This document shows, one piece after another, positions 8,669 through 17,034 of a DNA stretch of 64,000 nt. The notes below the pieces were generated by a model that did no database searches, had not been told where the DNA came from, and worked only from the letters and a program-made list of their open reading frames with translations. Position numbers and translations under genes: made by a program. Numbering within the stretch: position 1 is the stretch's first letter; each line of letters begins with the position of its first letter. Source of the stretch: Streptomyces cavernae (lineage in GTDB: Bacteria; Actinomycetota; Actinomycetes; Streptomycetales; Streptomycetaceae); assembly GCF_004023625.1 (NCBI RefSeq), contig NZ_RPDJ01000014.1, positions 62,001 through 126,000 on the forward strand. Reading direction: 5' to 3'.

Positions 8669-8971
8669 ATGGCGAAGGTGCCGACCGCGGTGGTGGCCGC
8701 CAGTGGGCTCGTCGGCGGGTACGGGGTGGCCCGCTGGACCAAGCAGCGCCAGCTCGGCGGTGCCGTGCTGGCCGTCGCGGGCGCCGCGGCGGCCGAGCAG
8801 TGGCGCCGCCAGGCCGGCGGCAGGACCGCGGGCGCGCTGACGGCCGCGTACGTCGCTGCCTTCGCCGGATCGCATCCGCTGGCGAAGAAGGTCGGCGCCT
8901 GGCCCGCGGTGTTCGGGGTCGCCGGGGCCGTGGCCCTGGCGTCCTGGGCGGTCGCGGACCGCCGAGCCTAG
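8669..8971 (+). CDS. Small integral membrane protein, unknown function
   Basis: 100 aa from ATG 8669, chosen because GGAG ends six bases upstream; the in-frame GTG 8657 overlaps that site. The protein is Ala/Gly-rich with three to four hydrophobic stretches (AVVAASGLVGGYGVARW, GGAVLAVAGAAAAEQW, TAAYVAAFAGSHPLAKKVG, VFGVAGAVALASWAVA). I recognise no domain beyond a streptomycete hypothetical membrane protein. Divergent from hsp20. Confidence 0.65.
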   Translation: MAKVPTAVVAASGLVGGYGVARWTKQRQLGGAVLAVAGAAAAEQWRRQAGGRTAGALTAAYVAAFAGSHPLAKKVGAWPAVFGVAGAVALASWAVADRRA

Positions 8972-9311
8972 GAGGCTATGGGTGGCCGCCGTGCCGAGGG
9001 GGCTTCGGGTCCCTGGGGCTGGGGGGCTGTCGGGATCGCCGTTGGCGGCGGGCTTTCAGGGGTTGCTATGCCTTGGTCGCGGGCTCCGGCGCCCCGCCCC
9101 GCTCCCTGAGGTTTCGGCTTTACATGATCGCGGAGCTGTGGCGGGTGGCCGCCGTGCCGAGGGGCTTTTCGGGGTCCCGTGGCCAGGGGCTGCTGCGGGT
9201 CTGACCGCGCCTGGAGGGCTGTCGCGCACCGCCGCCCGTGGAAGGCCGGCGCGGAGCGCGCGCTAGGGACCGCTGCGGGCTGTGCGGGACGCTGGAAGGC
9301 CGGACCGCGCG
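8972..9311. repeat. Non-coding spacer with duplicated segments
   Basis: No gene is visible. A roughly 38-base segment beginning GGTGGCCGCCGTGCCGAGGG occurs at about 8982 and again at about 9146. Bases 9263-9305 are an imperfect copy of the 3' end of the following regulator gene including its stop (9312-9354), a tandem duplication with a period of about 49 bases. Confidence 0.65.
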
Positions 9312-10292
9312 CTAGGGGACCGCTGCGGGCTGTGCCGGACGCTGGAAGGCACGCCGATAGGCCTGAGGGCTCGTCCCCACCACCCGTTTGAAGCGATCAC
9401 GGAACGCGGTGGGCGACCCGAAGCCGGTCCGTACCGCGATCCGTTCGACCGGATCATCGGTCGTCTCCAGCAGAAGCTGGGCCCGGCGAACACGGGCCCG
9501 GTGCAGCCACTGCAGCGGCGTCGTACCGGTCTGCTCGCGGAAGCGCCGATTCAGGGTGCGGGTACTCATCCCGGCGCGGGCAGCCATGTCCTCCAGGCTC
9601 AACTCCCGCTCCGCGTTCTCCTCCAGCCACTCCAGCAGGGGCTCGAGGGCCGACCCCGCCGGGGCGGGCGGCTGCGGGTGGACGATGAACTGGGCCTGCC
9701 CGCCCTCCCGTTCCAGCGGCATCACCGACATCCGCGCCGTCTGCGCGGCGACCGACGAACCGAAGTCCATGCGGATCATGTGCAGACACATGTCCATGGC
9801 CGCGGCGGCGCCGGCCGAGGTGAGGAACTGGCCGTTGTCGACGTAGAGAACGTTCGGATCGACCGTCACGGCCGGGAACATCCGCGTCAGGTCCTCCGCC
9901 GCGATCCAGTGGGTGGTCGCGCGCAGCCCGTCGAGCAGGCCGGTCGCGGCGAAGATGAACGCGCCGACGCAGATGGAGGCGATCCGCGTACCGTTCGCCG
10001 CCGCCGCGCGCAGTGCCTCCGCCACCCCCGGCGGGAGCGGGACGGTCGGGTCGACGGTGCCCGGCAGGATGATGGTGTCCGCCTCCGCCAGCGCTTCGAG
10101 CCCGTAGGGGGCACGAAGCGTGAACGACCCCGCACTCACCTCACCGCGGCCCCCCGCCGAACACACGACGACCCGATAGGGCGACCGGCCGTCGGGCAGC
10201 CTCGCCCAGTTGAAGGTGTCGATCGGGGCGGACAGATCGAAGGGGATGACCTGATCCAGGGCGAGCACGGCCACGGTATGGACGGAACGCAT
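9312..10292 (-). CDS. GlxA-family transcriptional regulator (DJ-1/PfpI plus AraC HTH)
   Basis: 326 aa. Residues 1-190 form a DJ-1/PfpI-like amidotransferase fold (VAVLALDQVIPFDLSAPIDTF, then IASICVGAFIFAATGLLDG with the nucleophile-elbow Cys position). Residues about 215-320 are an AraC/XylS double helix-turn-helix (LSLEDMAARAGMSTRTLNRRFREQ and VERIAVRTGFGSPTAFRDRFKR). Such proteins are cytoplasmic regulators, often sensing small molecules or reactive carbonyls. It is transcribed away from the DUF2269-like gene across a 93-base gap, so that gene is its most likely target. Not the oxidase GlxA, despite the shared name. Confidence 0.9.
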   Translation of the reverse strand: MRSVHTVAVLALDQVIPFDLSAPIDTFNWARLPDGRSPYRVVVCSAGGRGEVSAGSFTLRAPYGLEALAEADTIILPGTVDPTVPLPPGVAEALRAAAANGTRIASICVGAFIFAATGLLDGLRATTHWIAAEDLTRMFPAVTVDPNVLYVDNGQFLTSAGAAAAMDMCLHMIRMDFGSSVAAQTARMSVMPLEREGGQAQFIVHPQPPAPAGSALEPLLEWLEENAERELSLEDMAARAGMSTRTLNRRFREQTGTTPLQWLHRARVRRAQLLLETTDDPVERIAVRTGFGSPTAFRDRFKRVVGTSPQAYRRAFQRPAQPAAVP

Positions 10293-10385
10293 GGTGTGAG
10301 CGTAGCCCGCCGACTGGCGAGAATCCGTTGAACCCCGGCAATACCGCCACTTCCGAGCCGGCCCGGCGCCGATCTAGCGTCGAGC

Positions 10386-10970
10386 GTGACCAAATTCCTC
10401 CTCGCCGTCCACGTCCTCGCGGCCATCGTCGCCATCGGCCCCGTCACCGTCGCGGCCAGCATGTTCCCGCCGGCCGCCCGCAAGGCCCTGCAGACACCGG
10501 ACGATCCCCAGGCCCTGTCCACGCTGCGCCTGCTGCACCGGATCTGCCGCGTGTACGCGACGATGGGCGTGGCGGTGCCGGTGTTCGGCCTGGCTACCGC
10601 CAAGAACATGGGCGTGCTCGGCGACGCCTGGCTGATCACCTCGATCGTGCTGACGGCCCTCGCGGCCGGGATCCTGGCGGTGCTGGTGCTGCCGCGTCAG
10701 GAGGCGCTGCTGGAGGAACTGGAGGAATGGGAAGCCGACGCGAACCAGCCCCGGGGCTCCTCCTCGGCAGCGCCCGGCGACGCTGGTCCAGCGCCCGGCG
10801 CTGCGGGCAGAGCCCTCGACGAGACGACCGTCACCTCGGCCGTGCTGGTCGAGGGACCACAGCGGCAGCGAACGGTCCAACTCGCCATGTTCACCGGAGT
10901 CTTCAACCTGCTGTGGGCGACGGTCACGGTACTGATGATCGTTCGCCCGGGGTCCACCACGGGCGCGTGA
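10386..10970 (+). CDS. DUF2269-like integral membrane protein
   Basis: 194 aa starting with GTG. Four membrane segments are visible: about 3-27, 58-75, 83-103 and 172-190. The TKFLLAVHVLAAIVAIGP start and the RLLHRICRVYATMGVAVPVFGL block match DUF2269-type predicted membrane proteins. A charged 65-residue cytoplasmic loop (EELEEWEADANQPRG onward) separates helices three and four. There is no ribosome site; TAGCGT five bases before the GTG suggests a leaderless transcript. Function unknown. Confidence 0.7.
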   Translation: MTKFLLAVHVLAAIVAIGPVTVAASMFPPAARKALQTPDDPQALSTLRLLHRICRVYATMGVAVPVFGLATAKNMGVLGDAWLITSIVLTALAAGILAVLVLPRQEALLEELEEWEADANQPRGSSSAAPGDAGPAPGAAGRALDETTVTSAVLVEGPQRQRTVQLAMFTGVFNLLWATVTVLMIVRPGSTTGA

Positions 10971-11030
10971 GCGCACAAGGCGCGTGGGCGCTCGGGAGGC
11001 GGGGTGAGCGCTCAGGGTGCGTGGGCGCGC

Positions 11031-12824
11031 TCAGGGTGCGTAGATGGCCTCGATCTCGTCAGCGAAGTCCCGTAGCACCACGTTCCGCTTCAGCTTCAGC
11101 GACGGGGTGAGGTGCCCGGAGTCCTCCGTGAACTGGACGTCCAGGATGCGGAACTTCCGCACCGCCTCCGCCCTCGAGACCGCCGCGTTCCCCTCGTCGA
11201 CGGCGCGCTGGATCTCGGCGAGCAACTCCGGATCGTCGCGGAGCTCCGCCACGGACGTGCCCTCCGGCTTGCCGTTCTGCGCGGCCCAGCGCGGCAGGAA
11301 CTCCTCGTCGATCGTCACCAGCGCACCGACGAAGGGCTTGCCGTCACCGACCACCATGCACTCGGCGACCAGCGCGTTGGCACGGATGCGGTCCTCGATC
11401 ACGGCCGGGGCGACGTTCTTGCCGCCCGCGGTGACGATGATCTCCTTCTTCCGGCCGGTGATCTTCAGATAGCCCTCCTCGTCGAGGGAGCCGAGGTCGC
11501 CGGTGTGGAACCAGCCTTCGGAGAACGCCTCCGCGGTCGCCTCCTCGTTGTTCCAGTAACCGGTGAACAGGTGCTCGCCCCGCAGCAGCACCTCGCCGTC
11601 CTCCGCGATGCGCAGCGTGCTGCACGGCAACGGCAGGCCCACCGTGCCGATCTTCTGGCGGTCATGGGGGTTGAGGGTGGTCGCGGCGCAGGACTCCGCC
11701 AGACCGTAGCCCTCGAGCACCGTGAAGCCGAGCCCGCGGTAGAAGTGGCCGAGGCGCTCGCCCAGCGGAGCGCCGCCGGAGATGGCGTACGAGGCCCGGC
11801 CGCCGAGCACCGCGCGCAGCTTGCTGAAGACCAGCCGGTCGAAGGCCTTGTGCCGCAGTCGCAGCAGGAGGCCGGGACCGGACGTGGTCTCCAGCGCCGC
11901 GCTGTACTCGATGGCGGTGTCCGCGGCCAGGTCGAAGATCCTCCCCTTGCCGCTCGCCCGGGCCTGCGCCCGTGCCGAGTTGTAGACCTTCTCGAACACC
12001 CTCGGCACGCCGAGCAGGAAGGTGGGCCGGAAGGAGGCCAGTTCCCCGGTGACGTTCTTGATGTCGCTGACGTGTCCGACCTTGATCGGCGCCATCATGG
12101 CCCCGACCTCGACTACCCGCGCGATGACGTGCGCGAGCGGCAGGAAGAGCAACAGGGAGGCACCTTCGGAGAACAGCGGCTTGTTGCGGGCGATGGTGTT
12201 GCCGCACTCCGCGAGGAAGTTGCGGTGGGTGAGCACACAGCCCTTGGGCCGGCCGGTGGTGCCGGAGGTGTAGACGATGGTGGCGAGCGAGTCGGCGTCG
12301 GCCTTCGTGCTCCGCTCGTCGACCTGCGCGTCCGTGACGTCCGTACCTGCCGCGGCCAGCTTCTCGACCGCGCCCGCGTCGATCTGCCAGAGGTTCTTGA
12401 GCAGTGGCAGACGCTCCCGTACGTCCTCGACCACCGCCTGGTGCGCCTCGGTCTCCACCACGCACGCGACCGCGCCCGAGTCGCCGATGATCCACTCGAC
12501 CTGCTCGGCCGAGGAGGTCTCGTAGACGGGGACGGAGACGGCGCCCGCGCTCCAGATCGCGAAGTCCAGCAGCGTCCACTCGTAGCGGGTGCGTGACATC
12601 AGCGCGACCCGGTCGCCCGGTCCCACTCCGGAGGCGATCAGCCCTTTGGCCGCGGCGCGCACCTCGGCGAGGAAGGCTGCCGCGGTGACGTCCTGCCACC
12701 GCCCGCCGACCTTGCGGGCGAGCACGGCCCGGTCCGGATACTCGACGGCGTTACGGCGGATTAGATCCGTCAGATTGCCGTCCGGGGGAACGTCGTACAG
12801 GGCCGGAACGCTCAGTTCGCGCAA
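11031..12824 (-). CDS. fadD: Long-chain fatty-acid--CoA ligase (AMP-forming)
   Basis: 597 aa adenylate-forming enzyme that activates fatty acids to acyl-CoA through an acyl-AMP intermediate. The P-loop YTSGTTGRPKG is at residues 185-195, with GYGLAES, the GWFHTGDLG motif and the hinge and lysine region TGRKKEIIVTAGGKNVAP following. The length matches the FadD15-like actinobacterial group. The start is TTG 12824, supported by GAGGAG eight bases upstream. Peripheral membrane location is likely from the family. Which fadD paralogue this is cannot be decided here. Confidence 0.9.
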   Translation of the reverse strand: MRELSVPALYDVPPDGNLTDLIRRNAVEYPDRAVLARKVGGRWQDVTAAAFLAEVRAAAKGLIASGVGPGDRVALMSRTRYEWTLLDFAIWSAGAVSVPVYETSSAEQVEWIIGDSGAVACVVETEAHQAVVEDVRERLPLLKNLWQIDAGAVEKLAAAGTDVTDAQVDERSTKADADSLATIVYTSGTTGRPKGCVLTHRNFLAECGNTIARNKPLFSEGASLLLFLPLAHVIARVVEVGAMMAPIKVGHVSDIKNVTGELASFRPTFLLGVPRVFEKVYNSARAQARASGKGRIFDLAADTAIEYSAALETTSGPGLLLRLRHKAFDRLVFSKLRAVLGGRASYAISGGAPLGERLGHFYRGLGFTVLEGYGLAESCAATTLNPHDRQKIGTVGLPLPCSTLRIAEDGEVLLRGEHLFTGYWNNEEATAEAFSEGWFHTGDLGSLDEEGYLKITGRKKEIIVTAGGKNVAPAVIEDRIRANALVAECMVVGDGKPFVGALVTIDEEFLPRWAAQNGKPEGTSVAELRDDPELLAEIQRAVDEGNAAVSRAEAVRKFRILDVQFTEDSGHLTPSLKLKRNVVLRDFADEIEAIYAP

Positions 12825-12959
12825 GGCTCTTGCTCCTCGTCCGGGCCGACTGCGGCATCGGCGCCATCAGCATCCAGGGCTCGTCCTGAAAGCCTGGACG
12901 GTACCAGTCGGTATGCGAGGGGAACAGATACCGGCCGTCAGAAGCTCGCGGCACGCCCT

Positions 12960-13060
12960 CGGGTGTTCTTGGGCGTCTGGGCGTACTTGGACTTGGGCGT
13001 ACTTGGACTTGAGTTTTCTTGGACTTGGCGTCCTTGGGCTTGGGCGTTCTTATGAGCCCT
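12960..13060. repeat. 16-bp tandem repeat
   Basis: GGGCGTACTTGGACTT is repeated exactly at 12979 and 12995 and in decayed form to about 13055. The block lies between the ends of two minus-strand genes. Function unknown. Confidence 0.6.
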
Positions 13061-13114
13061 CGGAGCCCTCGGACGCCCTTCAGGTTGCCCGGGTGCGGTG
13101 TGATCCGCGAACGG

Positions 13115-13747
13115 TCAGGGTGAGGGAGCCACGGAGGTCCGGCCGGTGTCGGCGCCCGCACCGGCACTGTCTGCCGCGCGGGCACCGGAACGGCGCACCA
13201 GCACAAGCCCCAGCCAGGTCATGGCAACCCCGGCGAGAACCTGGGCCGACGCCCCCACGGCGCCCGGCAGGACCGCCGCGAAGCCCGAGGGCACGGCCGT
13301 GAGGGCGTAGAGCCATGCGGCGACGCCGTATCCGCCCCGGATGAGCGACGCGCCGAACAGCAGCGCCCCCACGACGAACGTCACTCCCGCGACGAGGAAC
13401 GCCGGTCGCGTGGGCCCACTTTCCAGCAGGACGTCGACGGTGTCGTCGTCGAGGGAGGACAGGGCGTACGTACGGGTGAAGTCGACTCCGGCAACGAGCA
13501 CCAGTCCGACGGCGTTGAGCAGGAATCCCAAGTCGAGCAGCGGTCCGGGCCGTTCGGCGCGGGCGACGACGTAGAGCCCGCCGAGCAGCAGAACGCCGAG
13601 CAACGGGACAAGGAGACCGAGGGTGTTGGGGAGCGCTTCCTCGTTCCCGGGCAGATCGACCACCAGGGAATCGAGGACGAAGCACAGCCCGCCGACGATC
13701 CCGAGACCACCGGCGAAGGAGAGGACTTTCGGTGCCACCACGGTCAT
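13115..13747 (-). CDS. Multi-spanning membrane protein, unknown function
   Basis: 210 aa with six predicted membrane helices (about 8-28, 42-62, 70-90, 118-138, 142-160, 165-185). It starts MTVVAPKVLSFAGGLG and has a long periplasmic-type loop containing DFTRTYALSSLDDDTVDVLLESGP. I can only place it among DUF4386-like small polytopic proteins, tentatively. A striking direct repeat lies immediately upstream of its start (see the next entry), so its expression is probably controlled. Confidence 0.65.
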   Translation of the reverse strand: MTVVAPKVLSFAGGLGIVGGLCFVLDSLVVDLPGNEEALPNTLGLLVPLLGVLLLGGLYVVARAERPGPLLDLGFLLNAVGLVLVAGVDFTRTYALSSLDDDTVDVLLESGPTRPAFLVAGVTFVVGALLFGASLIRGGYGVAAWLYALTAVPSGFAAVLPGAVGASAQVLAGVAMTWLGLVLVRRSGARAADSAGAGADTGRTSVAPSP

Positions 13748-13778
13748 GGGGCCCTCCGAAGGGTCGGCAATGAGTATG

Positions 13779-13815
13779 CCGTTACACGGTATATCGCTAG
13801 CCGGTATATGGCTAG
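13779..13815 (-). promoter_or_regulatory. Direct-repeat operator candidate
   Basis: CGGTATATCGCTAG (13787-13800) is followed one base later by CGGTATATGGCTAG (13802-13815): 14 bases with one mismatch, 15 bases centre to centre, 40-70 bases upstream of the membrane protein gene. The spacing of about 1.5 helical turns and the A/T core are unusual here. A GGTATACCGG sequence also sits upstream of the PadR gene at about 15475, so the PadR protein is one candidate binder. Confidence 0.5.
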
Positions 13816-14220
13816 AGGCGGAGCCGCTGCCTGGCTGGAGGTGGCGCCGCTGTATGGCTGGAGGTGGCGCCGCTGTATGGCTGGAGGTGGAGCCGTGGTC
13901 CGGCCGGGAGGAGTCGCTGTCTGGCCGGGGATGGAGCCGTGGTCCGGCCGGGGGTGGAGCCGTGGTCCGGCCGGGGGTGGAGCCGCTGCCTGCCTGGAGG
14001 GGAGTCAGCTGTCTGACACCGGAGGTGGAGCCGCGGTCTGGCCGGAGCTGAAGCTGCGGTCTGGGCGGAGGTTGGAGTCGGAGCTCGGGCGGACAGCGGC
14101 GGGGCGTTGGCCAGGGGCGGGGGCGATTGGCCAGAGGCGGGGCCGTTGGCCAGGGGCGGGGCCGTTGTGTGGCCGGCGGTCGGAGCCGGAACTCCGGCAG
14201 ACGGGGCGGGGCGGGGGCCT
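13816..14220. repeat. Minisatellite region, about 24-bp units
   Basis: Imperfect units of the type TGGAGGTGGAGCCGTGG and GTATGGCTGGAGGTGGCGCC repeat for about 400 bases. Both strands carry open frames here, but they are low-complexity and unlike any protein, so I regard the 480-base gap between genes as non-coding. Confidence 0.65.
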
Positions 14221-14227
14221 TCCGGTG

Positions 14228-15118
14228 TCACAACCGCCCGAGCTCACGGATCGACCGCCGCGCGACCAGCCACGCCAGGGCGACCCCGGAGCTCATCAGC
14301 GCCCAGCGCAGCAACAACAACCGCTGCTCCCCGTCACCTGCGGCGAGGAGTGCGTCCCCGAGCGCGCCGAGATCCCCCACGACGAGCCGAGCGAACCACA
14401 CGACGGCCCCCATGGCGGCCAGCCGAGCATCGAACCACCCGAGAACGATCAGCACACCGGGCACGACCCCGGTCAACACGGCCAGAACACCGGCCCGCAT
14501 GGCCCCCGCCCCGACGGCGACGGCCAACGGCCAGGCCAGACACGGCAGCAGAGCCAGTCCGAGAGCGACCCCTCGACCGGCCGGAACCGGTGGCGGCGAG
14601 CCCAGGGCCAGCCCACCGGCGGCCACCGCACACATCCCGCTCAGCACGTCCGGCCCACGGCCGGCGAGTGCGACGACCGCACATCCCGCAGGCACCAGGG
14701 CCAGCCCCCGCGCCGACCACGGCGCACGGCACACGGGCCCGGCGAGGGCGCAGCCCGCGGCCCCGGCGAGCCCGACGGCGAGCAGGCCCCCGACCCCGCC
14801 CACACCCCCGCGGACCGCCGTCTCGCCCCATGCGGCGGCGGCCCCCACGAACATGAGTAGAACGGCACCGAGATAGCCCCCCTGCCGCCAGACGAGCGCA
14901 CCCCGTCCCCCCGTCCGAAACCGCGAACGCAACCGCAGGGCGAGGCCGACCAGCGAGCACACTTCCTGGAAGCGCACCGACCGCCCGGCCTCGCCTTCGA
15001 CACTGACCTGACGCGCGGTCAGGGCAACCTCATGCCGGAACGACGCGTCGACGCCCTCGAACCGGGCGACCACGCAGTCCACGGCCCGCCCGTACAGGCC
15101 CGCACCGCCGCCCTTCAC
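14228..15118 (-). CDS. Membrane protein coupled to a PadR regulator
   Basis: 296 aa. A soluble N-terminus (about 1-75: LYGRAVDCVVARFEGVDASFRHEVALTARQ) resembles the HAAS-type permease prefix. About seven hydrophobic helices follow. The start is GTG 15118, which overlaps the regulator's TGA as GTGA, so translation is coupled. PadR-plus-membrane-protein operons often encode envelope stress or drug response functions; the exact role is unknown. Confidence 0.7.
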   Translation of the reverse strand: MKGGGAGLYGRAVDCVVARFEGVDASFRHEVALTARQVSVEGEAGRSVRFQEVCSLVGLALRLRSRFRTGGRGALVWRQGGYLGAVLLMFVGAAAAWGETAVRGGVGGVGGLLAVGLAGAAGCALAGPVCRAPWSARGLALVPAGCAVVALAGRGPDVLSGMCAVAAGGLALGSPPPVPAGRGVALGLALLPCLAWPLAVAVGAGAMRAGVLAVLTGVVPGVLIVLGWFDARLAAMGAVVWFARLVVGDLGALGDALLAAGDGEQRLLLLRWALMSSGVALAWLVARRSIRELGRL

Positions 15119-15453
15119 GGCGACTCGATCCCCAGCCGGGAAAAGGCCAACCTCGCGTTGGCGGCCAGCCGAGCCGCCTCCTCGGCCAACAGCTTTTGCC
15201 CCTCCGCGGTCAACCGGTAGTACCGCCGCACGGGGCCCCCTTCGCTGCGCTCCCCGTCAAACGCGACGAACCCCTGAGACTCCAGCCGCTCGAGCGCCCC
15301 ATAGAGAGTCCCCGCCCGCAGAACGACCCGCCCCTCGGACATCTCCTCGACGGCCTTGATGATCCCGTACCCATGCAGGGGCCCCGGGCCGAGGGCGGCC
15401 AGGGTAAGGAAGGTGGGTTCACGCAGCGGTCCGGAACCAGAGTCTTTGCCCAT
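15115..15453 (-). CDS. PadR family transcriptional regulator
   Basis: 112 aa from ATG 15453. A winged-helix domain of PadR type covers almost the whole protein: REPTFLTLAALGPGPLHGYGIIKAVEEMSEGRVVLRAGTLYGALERLE, then the wing GPVRRYYRLTAEGQ. Short members lack the long C-terminal dimerisation helix bundle, as here. It likely represses its own operon; TACCGGT boxes at about 15464 and 15478 in its promoter are candidate sites. The frame extends upstream to 15501 but without a better start. Confidence 0.85.
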   Translation of the reverse strand: MGKDSGSGPLREPTFLTLAALGPGPLHGYGIIKAVEEMSEGRVVLRAGTLYGALERLESQGFVAFDGERSEGGPVRRYYRLTAEGQKLLAEEAARLAANARLAFSRLGIESP

Positions 15454-15790
15454 ACTTCGACCGTACCGGTGGCAGGTATACCGGTCTACGGCATAGCTCA
15501 AGCGTCCGGGAGCGTCTGCACCAGGAAGACCGTGGAGAGCCCGTTACCTCCCTTGGCAACAACTCACCCGGTTGTCTTTCGGCGGCCTCGGGACCGTGTC
15601 GACGGGTGTCTCGGGGCTCGATCCGTGTCTTGCGTACCTCCGTGCCGCCCGTCTGAGCCGGCCCCAGCAGTACCCCGAGCCGCGGCGCCTGCTCCAGCTC
15701 CTGCCGCAGTATTTCGAGGGGCTGTTCCGCTCCGAGGGCTTTCGCCCGATCGGCTGCTCTGACTGTCACGGCCGCGATTACGCCGGTCAC
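15419..15790 (-). other. Possible degraded partner gene of the antitoxin-like ORF
   Basis: A 123-codon frame begins with a GTG that overlaps the stop of the next upstream ORF as GTGA, the arrangement of a coupled toxin gene. The first 60 codons (AADRAKALGAEQPLEILRQELEQAPRLG) look protein-like. The rest is Arg-rich and runs into the PadR promoter and coding start, so the gene is probably frameshifted or truncated. No family recognised. Confidence 0.3.
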
Positions 15791-16044
15791 CGGTCCTGGG
15801 CCTCCCGCTTCAGCCGGGCTGTGAGGTCGATGCCTTCCTGCACTGCGATGTCGAATTCAGGGTCCTGGTAGAGACGGATTCTTCCCCGGTAATCGACGAT
15901 CACCGCAGCGACCGCGTTGAGGTCCGTCTCCGTCGACGTTTCCAGCGCATGCTGAAGGTCCGCTTCGAAGGACTCCCGGTCGCCGGGGAAGCCGTGCCCG
16001 GATCGCAGAGCCGCTCGAATGTCGCCGATGGTCCTCAATGACAA
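15787..16044 (-). CDS. Small DUF6247-like protein, possible orphan antitoxin
   Basis: 85 aa with a pattern seen in many Streptomyces small proteins next to toxin-like genes: RTIGDIRAAL, a central FEADLQHALETSTETDLNAVAAVIVDYRGRIRL and the tail DPEFDIAVQEGIDLTARLK. The start is unclear: TTG 16044 or TTG 16038 fits the length, and neither has a ribosome site. Function is not established. It is coupled to a partner that looks decayed and lies among other gene debris, so it may no longer be expressed. Confidence 0.55.
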   Translation of the reverse strand: MSLRTIGDIRAALRSGHGFPGDRESFEADLQHALETSTETDLNAVAAVIVDYRGRIRLYQDPEFDIAVQEGIDLTARLKREAQDR

Positions 16045-16169
16045 CGGCGCAGGAACGGACGCGTCCTACGGATCCCGCAGCCAGTATCTTCCTCAGCGCG
16101 CCGGATGTCCTTTGGCCAAGGCTGCCACGAAGGAACGCCAAGCCGTGCTTCCCACTGTTACGACCGGCA

Positions 16170-16680
16170 CGCATCGTCTTCCACCCGCAGGGCTGGCGCA
16201 CGCACGCGGTGGTCACACCGGAGGAGATCCGCCGGCTGCCCCGCTTCGACGGGGTGCCCCTGACCGCGTACCTGAGCGTCCTCGGCGGCACCGGTGACCG
16301 CCTATGTGGGCCTGACCAGGATCGCCCGGCTCCGGGAGGGCGAGGACCTGTTCATGTCGGCCGCGGGCAGAGTCGGCACGGCGACCGGACGGTTCGCCAG
16401 CTCCTCGGCGCCGGTCGGCTCGTCGGCAGCACGGGCTCGGCGGCGAAGGCCGCCCACCTCATACGCGAGGTGGGTTACGACACCGTCTTCGACTACCACG
16501 ACGGCCCCGCCCTCGACTTGCTAGCCAAGGCCGCACCCGACGGCATTGACGTGTTCGTCGACAACGTCGGCGGCGAGCAACTCGCCGCCGCGGTGGGGGC
16601 CCTGCGCGAGTTCGGACGCGTAGTCCGCGTCGGCACGATCAGCCAGTACAACACCGCCACCGCGCCTGAGCCCCGAACCG
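16170..16680 (+). pseudogene. Frameshifted NADP-dependent zinc-binding-type oxidoreductase (MDR family)
   Basis: Translated pieces of one MDR/leukotriene-B4-dehydrogenase-like protein appear in order but in alternating frames. IVFHPQGWRTHAVVTPEEIRRLP is in one frame; LTAYVGLTRIARLREGEDLF and the damaged cofactor loop AAGRVGTATGRFA are in the next; then LLGAGRLVGSTGSAAKAAHLIREVGYD to GRVVRVGTISQYNTA is back in the first. The N-terminal quarter and everything after the Rossmann fold are missing. At least two frameshifts plus both truncations make it a clear pseudogene at the edge of the accessory island. Confidence 0.8.
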
Positions 16681-16827
16681 CCCCCGTTCCCGGCTGCCCG
16701 AACCGCGGGGGCACCCCTCCATCCAGTGCACCGCCTTGCGCAGGGCCATCTCGAGGCATTCAACGGGGTTGTGCAACGCGCTGGTTAATGCAGTGTGGAT
16801 GCTGAAGGTCCCTGTCAGGCCCGAACC

Positions 16828-17034
16828 CTACGGATGTCCGTTGACGCCGCCTTGGTCCAGAGCACGTATGAAGGTGCACCAGGCCTGCCCTCCTATGAAT
16901 ATGACGGCACCTACAGGGTCCTTGGAATCCCGAACGAGTGTGCCGTCAGTAACGCGGGCACACTCGACACATTCCGTGCCGCTACCACCGCTATAGGAAG
17001 ATTTGAACCAGCGGGGCTTCGATGGTGTGGTCAT
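16828..17034 (-). CDS. DUF397 domain protein
   Basis: 68 aa, the usual size. It shows the DUF397 hallmarks: WFKSSYSGGSGTECVECAR, VRDSKDPVGAVIFIG, then WCTFIRAL. It begins with an ATG whose last two bases belong to the TGA of the upstream regulator (ATGA overlap), so the two are translationally coupled. DUF397 proteins in Streptomyces accompany WhiJ-type XRE regulators and RsbW-like ATPases, as in the abaA and whiJ loci, and influence development or antibiotic production. The biochemical role is unsettled. Confidence 0.9.
   Translation of the reverse strand: MTTPSKPRWFKSSYSGGSGTECVECARVTDGTLVRDSKDPVGAVIFIGGQAWCTFIRALDQGGVNGHP

Noticed and set aside
9312..10292. Identity of the AraC-type regulator with oxidase GlxA
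   Set aside because: The shared name is a coincidence of annotation; this protein is a DJ-1/AraC regulator, and the oxidase is at 36.7-38.7 kb.
13808..14860. 350-codon plus-strand frame through the minisatellite and opposite the PadR-linked membrane gene
   Set aside because: Its first half is repeat sequence and its second half is antisense to a gene with clear membrane helices and coupling to padR.
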